Shown: positions 32,578 to 43,373 of the stretch, piece by piece
Layout of the letters: every line of letters begins with the position of its first letter
Numbering within the stretch: position 1 is the first letter of the stretch
Assembly: GCA_964036045.1 (NCBI GenBank)
Contig: OZ038389.1
Span: 38,201,998 to 38,265,997 of the forward strand
Length of the DNA stretch: 64,000 nucleotides
Source: Eutreptiella sp. 'Long Island Sound 2002'
Lineage: Eukaryota > Euglenozoa > Euglenophyceae > Eutreptiales > Eutreptiaceae
Direction of reading: 5' to 3'
The notes under the pieces: model-generated
Told to the model about the DNA's origin: nothing
What the model saw: the letters and a program-made list of their open reading frames with translations, nothing else
Database searches by the model: none
Position numbers and translations under genes: made by a program

Positions 32578-32927
32578 ACTCACACACCGAGGTGCAGTCA
32601 TGGTTCACCCGTCGTCAGCGCCTCATTCACACGCCGTGTTCGACTCTGCCACCGGTGCGGCTCTCGGCGGAAGCTGCAGAAGACAACCTCGCCAGGCACA
32701 CTGCACGGGCGCTGTACCCGCAGCAAGGCTGTGGGCACCTCGAACCATAACATACCATAACATTGGGCACAGCTATCGAAGCTGGATGCTCAGCAGACCA
32801 ACAGGCCTACACATCCGTCAGCTCGACAGGACATATGAAGGCAGTCGATACCATTAATGGCATCCAGACTGTCCAAAAAGCCATTACTTGGCATCCAGAC
32901 ATGTCGAATCAGCACAGACATGTCGAA
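32578..32927. other. Element B non-coding stretch
   Basis: I see no supported gene between the 23-bp repeats and the end of ORF3. TCGA words remain frequent. Confidence 0.4.
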
Positions 32928-35900
32928 TCAGCAGTCCGTGCCCCACGTGAACGTGTACGAACCATCCACCGGAAGTCGACATACTTCATGCACTTCCTTC
33001 AGTGTCTCGACGCCAGCCATGAACTTGAAGGTGTTATGACCCATGTAGTGTCGACAGATATCACTGTCGAGGGCACGCTTCTGAATCAGGACACCAGATC
33101 GATGGTTCAGCAATCGAAGGTTGGGATCACCAGGTCGGTCGTCGACGGGGCACTTGTACTGGAATACGAAGACATGTTCACGGGCAAGCGCTCGAAATTG
33201 TCCAGGTCCCAGTGTTTGTGCCCTGGTCGAATAGAAGTCCCAGAGGCTCGACGGTTTCCAAACGTCCTCACGCCACAGATTGGCCCGATTGGTGGCCTCC
33301 AAGGAGCATCCGTCATGTCGACTAGTAGTCCATCGATAGGTTTCCTTCGATCCAGTACCAGCGGCCATGCTGTGGTAGAACTGACCAGTTCGCGTATCGA
33401 CTCGCCACCACGGCGTGTCGGCAATCGAAAGTCGTCGTACGACAATGACGGCGCTGATGTTGTCGGCTTCAGGGCCGAGGGCATATCGGTCGACGATCTC
33501 AAGCATGTCGGTTCGAGAACCTTCTTCTTGGAGTCGACCGAGGTGCTGATGCACATACTGGCCATCAGCGAGGGAACTCTGCAGAGCGAATCGAACCGCT
33601 TCTGCAGTCACAAGGCTCGAAGCCGTGTTAACAATGACCGCCTCGAGGACTTGTTCTCGGCAGCTGACCTTGCGTCGATGTGCAGCCTTAAAGTCATCGT
33701 GGATCGGCGTGAGGTACTTGAAGAACGGGATGTTGAAGTGGTGCTGATAGGCGTTCGACTCCATCGACAAAAACCGGTGATCGAGGGGGTCCGGGTGGAA
33801 CGGGTCGCTGGCAGGCGAGTCGGTTTTCTCGATCTCCTCCCGTTCATCGGTATAGACATCCCTTCGAAACTTGACCGCTCGACGCCAATGTTGTCCATCT
33901 TCGTATCCGGCCTCGAAGGGGGACATGAGGTATGTCGAGGTACCCAGGCGTCGAACCAATTCGGGGGCCTCCACGAAAGGGAAAAGATTGGCATACTCTT
34001 CATCCGATGAGTGAAGGGCAGCAACTCGTCGGATCGCCCTATCGAAGTCGTGGTACCCGAGTCGTCCGGGTCCAGTCTGTTAGATCGTCGCCAACTGGAC
34101 AAGGTCGATGGGGGCGCCTGGTGCGACGGCGTTGTACGCATAGGGTTCGATCTGTTCTCTGAGTCGAAAGTACTCCTGGAGCTGGACTGCAAGGTCCTGT
34201 GTTCGATGTGGAGCGCACCCATACCGCTTATACCCAAGTCGAGAGGTGCCTCGAAGGCCGCGCAGTTGGTGTCGGCGAAGAAGCAAATCCACTTTGTACG
34301 CAAGGAAGGGGGCTCGATCTTCGAAGAGCCAGTCGTTCGCCTGGCAAACCTTTTGAAGATCACGGATAACTCCCATGATCGAAACGGCAACGGGAGCTTC
34401 TCGTCTCATCCTTTCGTGGGTCCAGAAGCGTCGATATTTGAAGATCAGGTCGATTCCATCGGCAACGTTTATCAGGTCGTCGATACCCGAGATCTCTCGA
34501 TGCATACGGTTGAGTCGAGCAATTTGACTCGGCAGGGTATGTTCGGTGAGGTCTTGTCGGAATTCCCAATCGAGCTCTTCATCATAATGTCGCCATGCCA
34601 TGAGGGTCGCTCGAAAGTTCTGACAAGCCAGTTCAATTTTTGTATACCACTGGTATCCGGGCTTAACACCAAGATTTCCACGCTCATCGAAAGACGTGTC
34701 AGGGGCGCTTCGAGCCAATTCGTAAGGGAATGGTGCGGTTCGCCCCCAACTGTCGATGCAGATGGTCTTGCCTAACTCGGAAATGGCGGCATTTGCCTTC
34801 GACACGACTTCATAATGTTTTTCGTTCAGGAAAGTGTGCGGCTTTCGAAGACCAGCCATGGTACTCGACGCAATAGTGAGTACCGATGGTTCGAGCTTAG
34901 TGTATTCCGTCTTCATCGGATCATCCTCATGTGTCCCAAATCGATAGGGTGGCTTCAATCCGAACGTGCCCAAGTGTCGAAGTTCGTCGATGGTCTCGAT
35001 TTCATGATTGTATTGCGGCATGTTATAGGGCTGCCACTTCGACTCCGGCACCGGCACAGAATCCTAGCTGGGTTGTGCTGTTGACCACGCGGGTTCGTAA
35101 GGATATTCTTCTTCGTCGTCGGACTCGAGTGGCCAGGGTTCAGCGTCGTAGTTGTGGTCATCGTCGTGGTAATAGGAGTCGGATTGATTCGTTCGAGAAG
35201 AAGCTTGTGTTTTCGGGGCATTCGAATGCCAGGATTGGTCGACCCAGTCGTCTTCGACTTTCGGCTCTCCGGTACCCGGATCCTCCCTGGATGACCTTGA
35301 TGTCCAGGTGTTCGGCCTCGATGTCCAACAACTGTCGACCCATCCGGGCGCTGAACAGAGGAAGGAAGATCAGTCGTCGTACCCCAAGTAGCAAGCAAGA
35401 TCTTCATCAGAATCGAACCAGTCAGGGCTTGAGCACCGCTCTCGAAAGTATTCTGCATCGACCGGGGGAGGGGGCCCGTACAGCTTACAGAGTTCTGGCG
35501 GCATGTCGGCCGGAGGTCCCTCCCTTCGTCGGTTCCAAAACAGGCAAGTTGGCCAGGGCTATCTCGAGCACTTCAAGGCCTTCGGCGCCTCCTGTTGTGA
35601 TGGTTCGTCCACTCGGCGCTATTGCTGCAAATTTCCCGCGAGGGAACACACCTCCCTTGCCTCCTTTCGACGGGCCTCCTTTTCCTTTCGAGCTCCCAGC
35701 ATATGCCGACTGGCTGTAGTTCGGCGGTTCGAATGGATCGAGAGGTCGACTCGGACGAGTTGGCGCTGATGCTACCGACAAACAGCGGCCTTGTTGAAGT
35801 CGTCCTCGCTGAGGGTTCGATCGCGTCAACATCGATGACGTTCGACGGTGTCGCTCGAGAAGGCGGAGGTCGAGAGGAAGTTCGGGGCGTCTGGGATGTA

Positions 35901-35944
35901 GTACCATAGGCGGAGGCTCTGGTGATCGACCCGGAACCTCGCAT
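32928..35944 (-). pseudogene. Chromovirus B ORF3, unknown protein downstream of the chromodomain
   Basis: In one frame, 35057 to 34080 and 33974 to 32928 form ~710 codons with a single TAA between them at 34080-34082. The same frame extends upstream past a TAG near 35064 into an acidic stretch (DDDDHNYDAEPWPLESDDEE). Further upstream (35944 to 35485) coding-like, Gly/Lys-rich sequence continues in shifted frames from a possible ATG at 35944. The protein is hydrophilic, with no signal peptide or membrane segment, so it does not look like an envelope, despite sitting where env would be. I recognise no domain. Confidence 0.55.
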
Positions 35945-35987
35945 GAGTTTTTCGAAAAACCATGCTGCAGAGAAGAGTAAGGGTGTT

Positions 35988-36554
35988 ACTCAGTTACTCA
36001 GGGTGGAGTCGAAGGAACTCAAGGTACACAGGATCCTCCTCTAGAGCCTTGCTCGACTCCCAAGACCATGTGTCGTCATCCCATTCACAACGGTACAGGA
36101 ATGTGCGGCGCTTTTTAGATCACACTCGACGTCTAGCCACAATCTTGACAAGTTGAGGAGATTCTCCAGTTTTGACAGGGGGCATCGGAAACTCCCACAC
36201 CGGCTGTCCCTCTCGATGGACGTAGGGTTTTATGCTGTCTCGATTGAAAACTCGCAACCCATGGGAGGGGGCAGGGATGTCCAGTTTGACATTCTCGCCC
36301 TTGTTCAGTACCCCAAGTATTTTGTAAGGGCCGCACCAGACAACATCGAGTTTCCCTTTATGTCGATATTCCGGCACCAACACCCACCATTGTTCACCGA
36401 CTTCAGGCACTCGAACGTGTCGGTCCATTTGCAGGACCACATGCATCTGGCGTCGACGTTCCTCGGCAAGCATTGCACGCACAGAATCGAAGGTACGTTC
36501 CGCTCGTTGCATGTAATCATTCACGGTCGATAGTTCATGTGCATGAGAAGTCAT
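35988..36554 (-). pseudogene. Chromovirus B integrase C-terminus and chromodomain
   Basis: This is the same frame as pol after an in-frame TGA at 36555. It includes a basic helix region, a GPY-like motif (WCGPYKILGV) and then a chromodomain cut by TGA at 36120-36122: KIVARRRV, stop, then RTFLYRCEWDDDTWSWES. The reading closes at TAA near 35988. Chromodomains target insertion to modified histone tails in known chromoviruses. Confidence 0.75.
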
Positions 36555-39500
36555 TCAGGGAAAGTCCAATGGAAAATGGGGTGTTCGTCCTTCTTCTATC
36601 TCGATGGGGGATAGTCGAAGACTATTGGATGTCAGGTTGTTGAACTGGATTTCAGCGAACAGGAGGTCGACATCCCACTCGTTGTTGCCGAAGATGCCGT
36701 GTGTACGCAGGCGCTGGAGGATGGACTGATTGCTGCGCTCCGCCAGGCCATTGCCTCGAGGGCGGTTGGCCACTGTTTGATGCATCTCAATCTTGAAGCG
36801 CTGGGCCAACTCCTTCCACGCCTGAGATTCGAACAGCTTGTCTCGGTCAGAAACAATTTGTCGAGGGCATCCTTTCAATCGAATAACCTCACGCAGGAAC
36901 ACATAGATAAGGTCGTCGGCTGTCATATCCTTGCGACAAGGGATGAACATTCCACGCTTGGAGAATAGGTCGACTACAGTCATGATGGCGTCATGCCCCC
37001 TTGTGCTCGGCGGCAATCCCGAAACCCAATCGATGGACACACTGTGCCATTTGGTGTCGGGCACCGGCAATGGTCTTGGCACTCTGGCGGTGTCGACTCG
37101 TCTTGATTTCGCCGCTTGACAGACATCGCAACTTAGTATGTATCGCTCGACATAGTGTCGAAGGTGTGAACATACGTAGTCGCACTTAATTAGCGCCATG
37201 GTTCGAAGGACTCCTGAGTGGCCATAGAACTCCGACTCGTGATACATAGCCACAATCGACGTAACCAGCGTTCCGGGAACAAGCACACGTTTGCCCATCG
37301 TCGACAAATGGAAGAATTTGCCATCATCGAAGGACAACTTGGCATCTCGAAGCTGGTGTCGTGCCGCAAGGCTTCGAATCGCGACTTCGTAGATGTGTTT
37401 CGTCCGTGGGTCCTCTCTATAGGCTGCCGCCCACACAGCTGTCGAAGTCAAGTCTTTGCACTGGTAATGTCGATGTACTCGGCGGTGTGTACCCTTAAGA
37501 CTCGAAGGGTACGGCGTGTTCGACCCAACCTTCGGCAAGGGAACTGATTGCAACGTGCCGTCACGGTGACGTCGACAGCGAATCAGTTCCGCCATGGTCG
37601 GAGCGTATCGAAGTTCACTGCCAAAGGTGACTCGAAGGGGGCGATCCATGCTTACATCGGGGAGGTCGTCGGTGTCGATAGACGTGTCTGGCTCATTGCC
37701 AGCCTCATCGAGATGCATGTCTGGTTGGTGTGAATTCTCAGCCATGATCTCGTCCGATGGTGCTGGATCCAGTCTCAGGTCCTCCGGTTCAGCAGTTGTC
37801 GCGCTCGACGGTAGCGGCTCCAGGTCCTCTGGCTCAACGGCGGGTTCGGTGTCGAATTGGATTGCTGGTTCTGCAAGCTCATCTGCGTCAAGTTCCTTCC
37901 CCACGGAGCGTCCGCTTCGTAGTGAAACGTACAGGTGGTCGTACGCCTGGGGCCAGACCTCGTCATGAGAGAAGGAGTCTTCGAGTACATGTAGGAACTC
38001 ATCGACAGGTTCTCCCTCCGGTGAAGCCCAATCTTCGACCAGGGGAATTGCGAAAGCCCGTGTACGTGTGGCATTTTTGATATCCATCAACTGCCGCGAA
38101 GTTAGACGGGAGCAGGCGTCTGCCGCAGGGTTCTCGAGGCCCGGCACGTACCACAACGTCAGTTTGTATTCCTCGAGGAATTGGGACCATCGTGCTTGTC
38201 GTGGTGTCAGCGGTCGAGGACAGGTCTTGAGATATCGAAGACTTTCGTGGTCAGTGTGCACTTGCACCTGCTGCGGTCCTCGAAGTAGGTGAAACCATTG
38301 TTTCAAGGCTAATACGATGGCGAACAACTCCTGTTCTCGAATCGGGTATCGAGTTTCGGCAGGCTGCATTTTCCGCGACATGAAGGCAATAGGTCGAAGA
38401 TGTCCCTTGTACTTCCCATGCGCACATCGTTGCGCCAGCGTAGCACCCACGCAGTCTTTCGAGGTGTCTGTGTACAGGTGATACGGCTGTCGGGGGTCGA
38501 TAGCACTCAGATGTGTCGCACTGATCATCGCCTGCTTCAGCTTGTCGAAGGAAGCCTGGTGGACGGCTGTCCATTCCCACTCGAAGTCTGCCTTAAGCAT
38601 TGCAGTCAGAGGGGCTGCGACAGCTTGGAACCATTCGACAAACTGCTGGTAAAATCCACACAATCCAATGAACTGTCGAACTTCATGGACCGTAGTTGGT
38701 GGAGGCCAACCTCGAATGACCTTGATCTTTTCGGGGTCCATGTGTACTCCATCTTGGTCGATGATGTATCCGCAGAAGGGCACTCGACTCTGAAAGAATG
38801 TGGATTTATCGATGCAGGAGAAGAGCTGGTGCTTACGGAGTAGTTCATGTACCAGGTCGAGGTGTCGTTGGTGTTCGTCCGCATCCTTCGAGAAGACGAG
38901 GATGTCGTCAATGTATACCCATACAAAGATCCCCAAGTGGTCTCGAAGGACATCGTTCACGACGCGTTGGAACGTCGATGGCGCATTACAGAGGCCAAAG
39001 GGCATAACAACCCACTCGAAGGCGCCAAATTGTGTGTTGAAGGCGGTTTTCTCGATATATTCGTCTTGAATTCGGATCTGGTGGAACCCACTAACAAGGT
39101 CAATTTTTGAGAATACGGTGGAACCCCCCCCTGTACTCAAGATGGATTGGATCCATGGCAAGGGATATCGATCTCGTACAGTTCGTGTATTCAACGCTCG
39201 GTGGTCGACGCACATACGCCATTTACCATTCGCTTTCTTCACCAGTAGGCAACCCGCTCCGTATGGACTCGAGGATGGTCTGATGCGACCAGATCGATGC
39301 AACTTGTCCAATTGTCGTCGAAGTTCATCTAGTTGGCTCGGATCCATTTTGTAAGGGTGTACCCACGGTGGATTGTCTTCCGAATCGAGGCGTATTCGAT
39401 GATCTCTTCCAGGTCGATGCGGAGGTAGGTCTCCATACTCCGCTTTCTCCCGGTCGTAGAGGTCCGCCCACTTGTGTAACCGATTCGGTGGTTTGCGTCG

Positions 39501-40682
39501 AACAGGGTCAAGCCCGTCATCATTGCCATCACTGGCTTGCATCCTATACATTTGATCGATCGGCACTGCTGGTCGAGGCATGCAACACAGAAATACTTGA
39601 TCTCCCGTGAGATCAGATCGACGGATCTCTCTTTTAAGTTTCGGCAACGAAATATACTCAATCTCCATATCGCTGCACTCCTCATCGGTGATACCATCTT
39701 CCGTTTCGGACTCATCGTACATGTCAGTACTGCGCTGAACGTGTGTCGACGAGTGTAGGTCAGGGTGTTCGTTGGCATGTGGAATAGGATTCCCAACCGG
39801 ACTCGCTTTCGAGGAACTGGATGAAAGTATCGAAAGAAGGTCCAGCTTCGAAGCTGCTTGAAACTGCAGCTGGGTGGAATGTCTTGATTCGCCAAAAGAC
39901 AACCGGTACGAAATCGAACCATGTTGGATGTCGGCGTATCGCTCCTTCCAGTTGACAGTTGGATTGTAGCTTCGAAGTCATGGTAGTCCAAGCACTACAT
40001 CCGGCAAAATCTCCAAGACCTTGAAGTGATGACGAAATACAAGCTCTCCAACTGGAACATAAGCTCGCGTGTAGTACCGTACTCCGACTTGGACACCTCC
40101 TGCTGTCAAGACATGTCCAGGGTTTCTCAGTTTATAGAGGGGAAGTCGCGCCCTCTTTGCTGTTTGCATCGACATAAAGTCACTGGTCGCTCCACAGTCG
40201 ACCAACAGTTCCACGCTGGAGTCAAAGGAGTCTTCACGACATGCGCAAATGCGCCCTCGAACCGTGAACAGAGACGCATGCTCAGGTTCGGTTCCTTCGA
40301 CAGTGACACTTCCAAGCGTCGAATTCTTTTCGGGCTTATTGGTGCTGGTGGTGGTGTTCAGCTCTTCTCGAGGACGTCCGCCACCAGGTCTTCGGAATTG
40401 TTTTCTAGGCCGTTGTAGGCCTTTCTCTGCTCTTGGAGCGGGATCGAAACCGTCTCTTGCTGTCTCGACTTTGATCTCGTTTTGGTGTGTTCGACCTTGA
40501 TTCCCGACGTTCTCGTCCTCGGGATGGCGGTAGACCTTTTGGACAGTCACGGGCCAAGTGTCCTTGTTCGCCACAATTGTAGCAACGTCTGCTTTCTCGA
40601 CCATCTTGGCGTCCGGCATGTTGACGTGCGACCCGTTCACCAATGTAGGCATGTAGCTCTTCTCGAAGCTTGGCAATTGCAT
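36555..40682 (-). pseudogene. Chromovirus B pol: protease, RT, RNase H, integrase
   Basis: The protease active site is ELLVDCGATSDFMS (DCGA, a known variant of DTGA) and its end reads VVLGLP, then TGA at 39978 in place of the usual Trp, then LRSYNPTVNW. After that stop the frame is open for 1,115+ codons. The RT has VDHRALNTRTV, MPFGLCNAPSTFQ and VYIDDILVFS. RNase H has YTDTSKDCVGA and REQELFAI. The integrase has YHESEFYGHSG with CDVCQAAK (HHCC zinc), then SIDWVSGLPP, SDRDKLFESQ and ANRPRGNGLAERSNQ (DDE). The PR start overlaps gag by ~280 bases in the +1 frame, as Ty3 does. One or two nonsense changes inactivate it. Confidence 0.88.
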
Positions 40683-42000
40683 CGAGATTCATCGGCTCTG
40701 CCACGGTCGAAGCCGTGGGCGCCGCAGCTGGGGTCGGCATCGGGGTGACGTGTGGCGTTGGCATAGGGTTGGATGGAAACGTGGAAGTCGAAGTAGGTGG
40801 GACCATCATAGGCAGGGGTCTCGACACTGCAGGACCCAGGGTGTGATCTGATGTCGTTCTCGATGCGTTCTGTACCTCTTCCAGTTGATACCCAGCCGCA
40901 ATGTAGGCTTCCGCGATGGTCTCTACCAAGGTATCGAATCCAAATGGATTATTAGAAGGCCATCTCGAACGGACTTCAACAATGTACTGCCGACGCACAG
41001 CGTCATTCGACAAACCTTCAACAAATCGAGAGCTGACGAGGAAACCCATCTGGAGTTCACTCTTGTTGACCTTCGACTTGATAACGCATGTACGAAATTC
41101 TCGAACGTAATCTGCATGTCGGGGAAACTCGCTCTCTTTCAAGCTCAACATTCTCGACAAATACACTGGCTCATGGGATATGCAGTCGAAACGCTGGCCT
41201 AACACACGCATGAGCTCGAACCGGTCATCTTGTACAACTTTCGTCAGGCTATGATAGTACTCTGCGGCATCACCATCAAGGAGGAACGACATTGTTGCTG
41301 CCTGATCGACGGGTGAGGTGATGTCCGACAAAGTGAAGGCTCGTAGTAAATCTTCTTTCCATGTTCGAAATTCTCCACATCCAGGTTTACCCGTGAACCT
41401 CTTGACCAGTTTGTTCAGGTGCTCGACGCGGCGTCCCAAAATCTCCTGCGAAGGAGCACGTTGAACTACGAACTGGGGTAGTGGTTCGAAGGTAGGCCGC
41501 TGTGGGAGTGGTTGTTGTGGAGGGTGAGGTTGGTTCGAATTCGGAGAAGACGGTGGTTGTGGTTGTGGAAACTGGATGTTGTTCGGAGGTGGTGGATTCG
41601 AAGTTCGTATAAATTCGTTGAGAAGAGCGTAACATTGCGTCAACTCATGTTCTACGCGTCGAAGTTCATTTGCAGCAGCTTGAGTTGCATTCTCCGTCGA
41701 GGACTGCAAGGTATCGATGCGCTGGCCAGTTGCTGCTGTAGCACTTGCTGCTGTTGCCTGCAATACATCGATGCGTTGTTCCAATTCGAGAACTTTGGCT
41801 TGAGTATCTGCAAGCTTCTGCAAACAGCTGTGAAGATCACGAGAGAGACATGGAAACCACTCGCTTTCTCGACTAGCGATGCGCTCTGCGATGAACTTCT
41901 CTAACGAGGTCGAAAATTCGTGATGCAAGGGTGAATCACTTCGAAACAAACTGTCTCTGATGAAATGCAGCACAGCTGCGTCGTCGAAGGGCCGCTCCAT
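40405..42000 (-). CDS. Chromovirus B gag (531 aa, intact)
   Basis: It runs from ATG at 42000, 94 bases inside the 5' LTR, to a stop at 40405. The N-terminal ~140 residues contain heptad-like Leu/Ala spacing (a probable coiled coil), followed by a Pro/Gln-rich stretch. The middle holds a retrotransposon-gag capsid-like domain (FTGKPGCGEFRTWKEDLL, then FLLDGDAAEYYHSL). The end has a perfect CCHC knuckle (CYNCGEQGHLARDC) and an Arg/Ser-rich tail for RNA binding. It would assemble the virus-like particle in the cytoplasm. Unlike gag of A and C it has no internal breaks. Confidence 0.9.
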   Translation of the reverse strand: MERPFDDAAVLHFIRDSLFRSDSPLHHEFSTSLEKFIAERIASRESEWFPCLSRDLHSCLQKLADTQAKVLELEQRIDVLQATAASATAATGQRIDTLQSSTENATQAAANELRRVEHELTQCYALLNEFIRTSNPPPPNNIQFPQPQPPSSPNSNQPHPPQQPLPQRPTFEPLPQFVVQRAPSQEILGRRVEHLNKLVKRFTGKPGCGEFRTWKEDLLRAFTLSDITSPVDQAATMSFLLDGDAAEYYHSLTKVVQDDRFELMRVLGQRFDCISHEPVYLSRMLSLKESEFPRHADYVREFRTCVIKSKVNKSELQMGFLVSSRFVEGLSNDAVRRQYIVEVRSRWPSNNPFGFDTLVETIAEAYIAAGYQLEEVQNASRTTSDHTLGPAVSRPLPMMVPPTSTSTFPSNPMPTPHVTPMPTPAAAPTASTVAEPMNLDAIAKLREELHAYIGERVARQHAGRQDGRESRRCYNCGEQGHLARDCPKGLPPSRGRERRESRSNTPKRDQSRDSKRRFRSRSKSRERPTTA

Positions 42001-42076
42001 TGTAGATGGAAGTCCAAATCAAGTTGACGGCGTTCCGGCGTCGAAGATTGATCTCGAAGATTGATCCTCCCCGCCA

Positions 42077-42091
42077 CCTAGCTGGCTACCA
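42077..42091 (-). promoter_or_regulatory. Chromovirus B primer-binding site
   Basis: On the minus strand TGGTAGCCAGCTAGG begins two bases after the 5' LTR, the usual place and TGG start of a tRNA primer site. It shares TGGTAGC with the sites of A and C but departs from initiator Met tRNA after that, so the tRNA is not identified. Confidence 0.55.
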
Positions 42092-42093
42092 CT

Positions 42094-42380
42094 TGTTGTG
42101 GTTTGTTTCTTGGGAACTCGACTGCACTCCTGTGCCTCTTTGTTTCTCAAAATCCGAAATCCAAAATCCCAATCGACAAACCTCGCAGGATCTTTAGACG
42201 GGGCACCAATAATAACACAATCTCGAAGACATAAACCCTGTTCAAAGATCGAAGTATCTTACAGCGCTCATTCACAGTTGGCATTCGATGCTTCTTTATT
42301 ATTCACAGACTGTCAGCGCGATTGCGACTGCGACTTGCGATTTGCGCGCTGCTGCGCTGCTGCTGTTCGAAGCCATAACA
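42094..42380 (-). repeat. Chromovirus B 5' LTR
   Basis: This is the partner of 29595-29881, 287 bp, about five differences, flanked by the TSD CTAT at 42381-42384. Confidence 0.92.
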
Positions 42381-42610
42381 CTATCCTAGTGGTCTGCACC
42401 CTAGGGGGCTGTGGCACCTCTTTTTGAGAGGTCCTGGGTTCAATTCCCAGTCAGCCTAGCTAAGTAGGAAGATCCGATGTGACATGCCACTGACCTCAGA
42501 GCCACAAGCCATGCGACCTCAGCACCTATGGGACCCAAAACAAAGAGTGCACATCTCTAGATGGCACTATAACAGAGAGGATGCCCATGTCGGCAGTTTT
42601 CCCATGTTTT
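42381..42610 (+). mobile_element. Relic family-C LTR, right part, with tRNA-like module
   Basis: This continues the LTR broken at 29594 and includes the tRNA-like segment (42381-42463, box B GGGTTCAATTCCC in a perfect 5-bp T-arm). Homology to the C LTR (GGGACCCAAAACAAAGAGTG) is clear to about 42610 and then fades. Confidence 0.75.
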
Positions 42611-42982
42611 GTGATGCATGGGGGCTTCCACCCAGCGAGCATTACTCAGAGCGGCCTAACCACGGGCAAGAGCGTTCATGGCGAGCCGAAGTCCAAAGCA
42701 AGGGAAGGTATGTACAGAAATAGTGTAAGTACCTGTTCTTGCTGAGACCTGGGCACAGACCAGGTTCATCTGGGTGCAGTGCACTGCCCTGAATGGCATC
42801 AGTGGCCAGAAAAAAACCTAAGGTCTGCTGCAGAGGACCAGAGTAATGTGCTGAAAAAAGAAAAAATTAAGAATAAGTGCAGGGAACCCTAAGCACTGAC
42901 ACCTTGGGGGGCGCCGCAACTTACTCGCCACTGGCAGCCCGGCCAAAAAGGCGTCTGGCAAAGAGAATCATGCAAAAAGAGA
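42611..42982. other. Unassigned sequence
   Basis: I see no gene, repeat or RNA signal that I can support in this stretch between the relic LTR and the 224-bp duplication. Confidence 0.4.
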
Positions 42983-43373
42983 AGCAAAAGGAGGACAGAG
43001 ACTCGCTGCATGGGGCGCAGGTACCAAGGGCAGGGCCATAGGCCGAGCTCTGGACTCATTCACGCACTGCACCAGGGCGTGGGTGCGCCGAGGTGTGTCT
43101 GTGTGTCCCATGCGAGGCACAGGGGGGGGGGGGGGTCATGGTTGCCGAAAACTGCAGTGGGAGGGGGGGGGCGGCAGTTGACAGAGAAGAGGTGAATGAC
43201 GGAGAGAAGCAAAGGAGGACAGAGACTGGCTGCATGGGGCGCGGGTACCTAGGGCAGGGCCTTAGGCCGAGCTCTGGACTCATTCACGCACTGCTCAAGG
43301 GCGTGGGTGCGCCGAGGTGTGTGTGTGTGTCCCATGCGAGGCACAGGGGGGGGGGGGCATGGTTGCCGAAAAC
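42983..43373. repeat. 224-bp tandem duplication, second copy interrupted by element C
   Basis: GAGGACAGAGACT occurs at 42991 and 43215. The first copy holds the intact sequence GCCGAAAACTGCAGTGGG, while in the second the same site is split: GCCGAAAAC at 43365-43373 and AAACCCGCAGTGGG from 53376, with homology continuing to about 53440. Both contain long G runs and a TG microsatellite. Confidence 0.85.

Larger units (their letters stand above)
29595..42380 (-). mobile_element. Chromovirus B (Ty3/gypsy, 12.8 kb, with extra ORF and captured module)
   Basis: Two 287-bp LTRs (29595-29881, 42094-42380) differ at about five positions and begin TG and end CA. The TSD is CTAT (29591-29594, 42381-42384). 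On the minus strand the order is LTR, PBS, gag, PR-RT-RNase H-IN-chromodomain, an unknown ORF3, then a plus-strand captured module duplicated in tandem, then the LTR. Gag and pol are in different frames. The element is unusually rich in TCGA. Several in-frame stops make it inactive as read. Confidence 0.92.

Noticed and set aside
32928-35057. An envelope-like gene in element B
   Set aside because: The position would fit, but there is no signal peptide, no transmembrane segment and no Cys-rich ectodomain pattern.
36120-39980. UGA read as tryptophan (a variant genetic code)
   Set aside because: TGA replaces an expected Trp at two places (39978 in B, ~45738 in C), but other TGA sites replace Ser or Arg, TGG is the common Trp codon, and TAA/TAG stops occur as well. 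Ordinary nonsense mutation is simpler.
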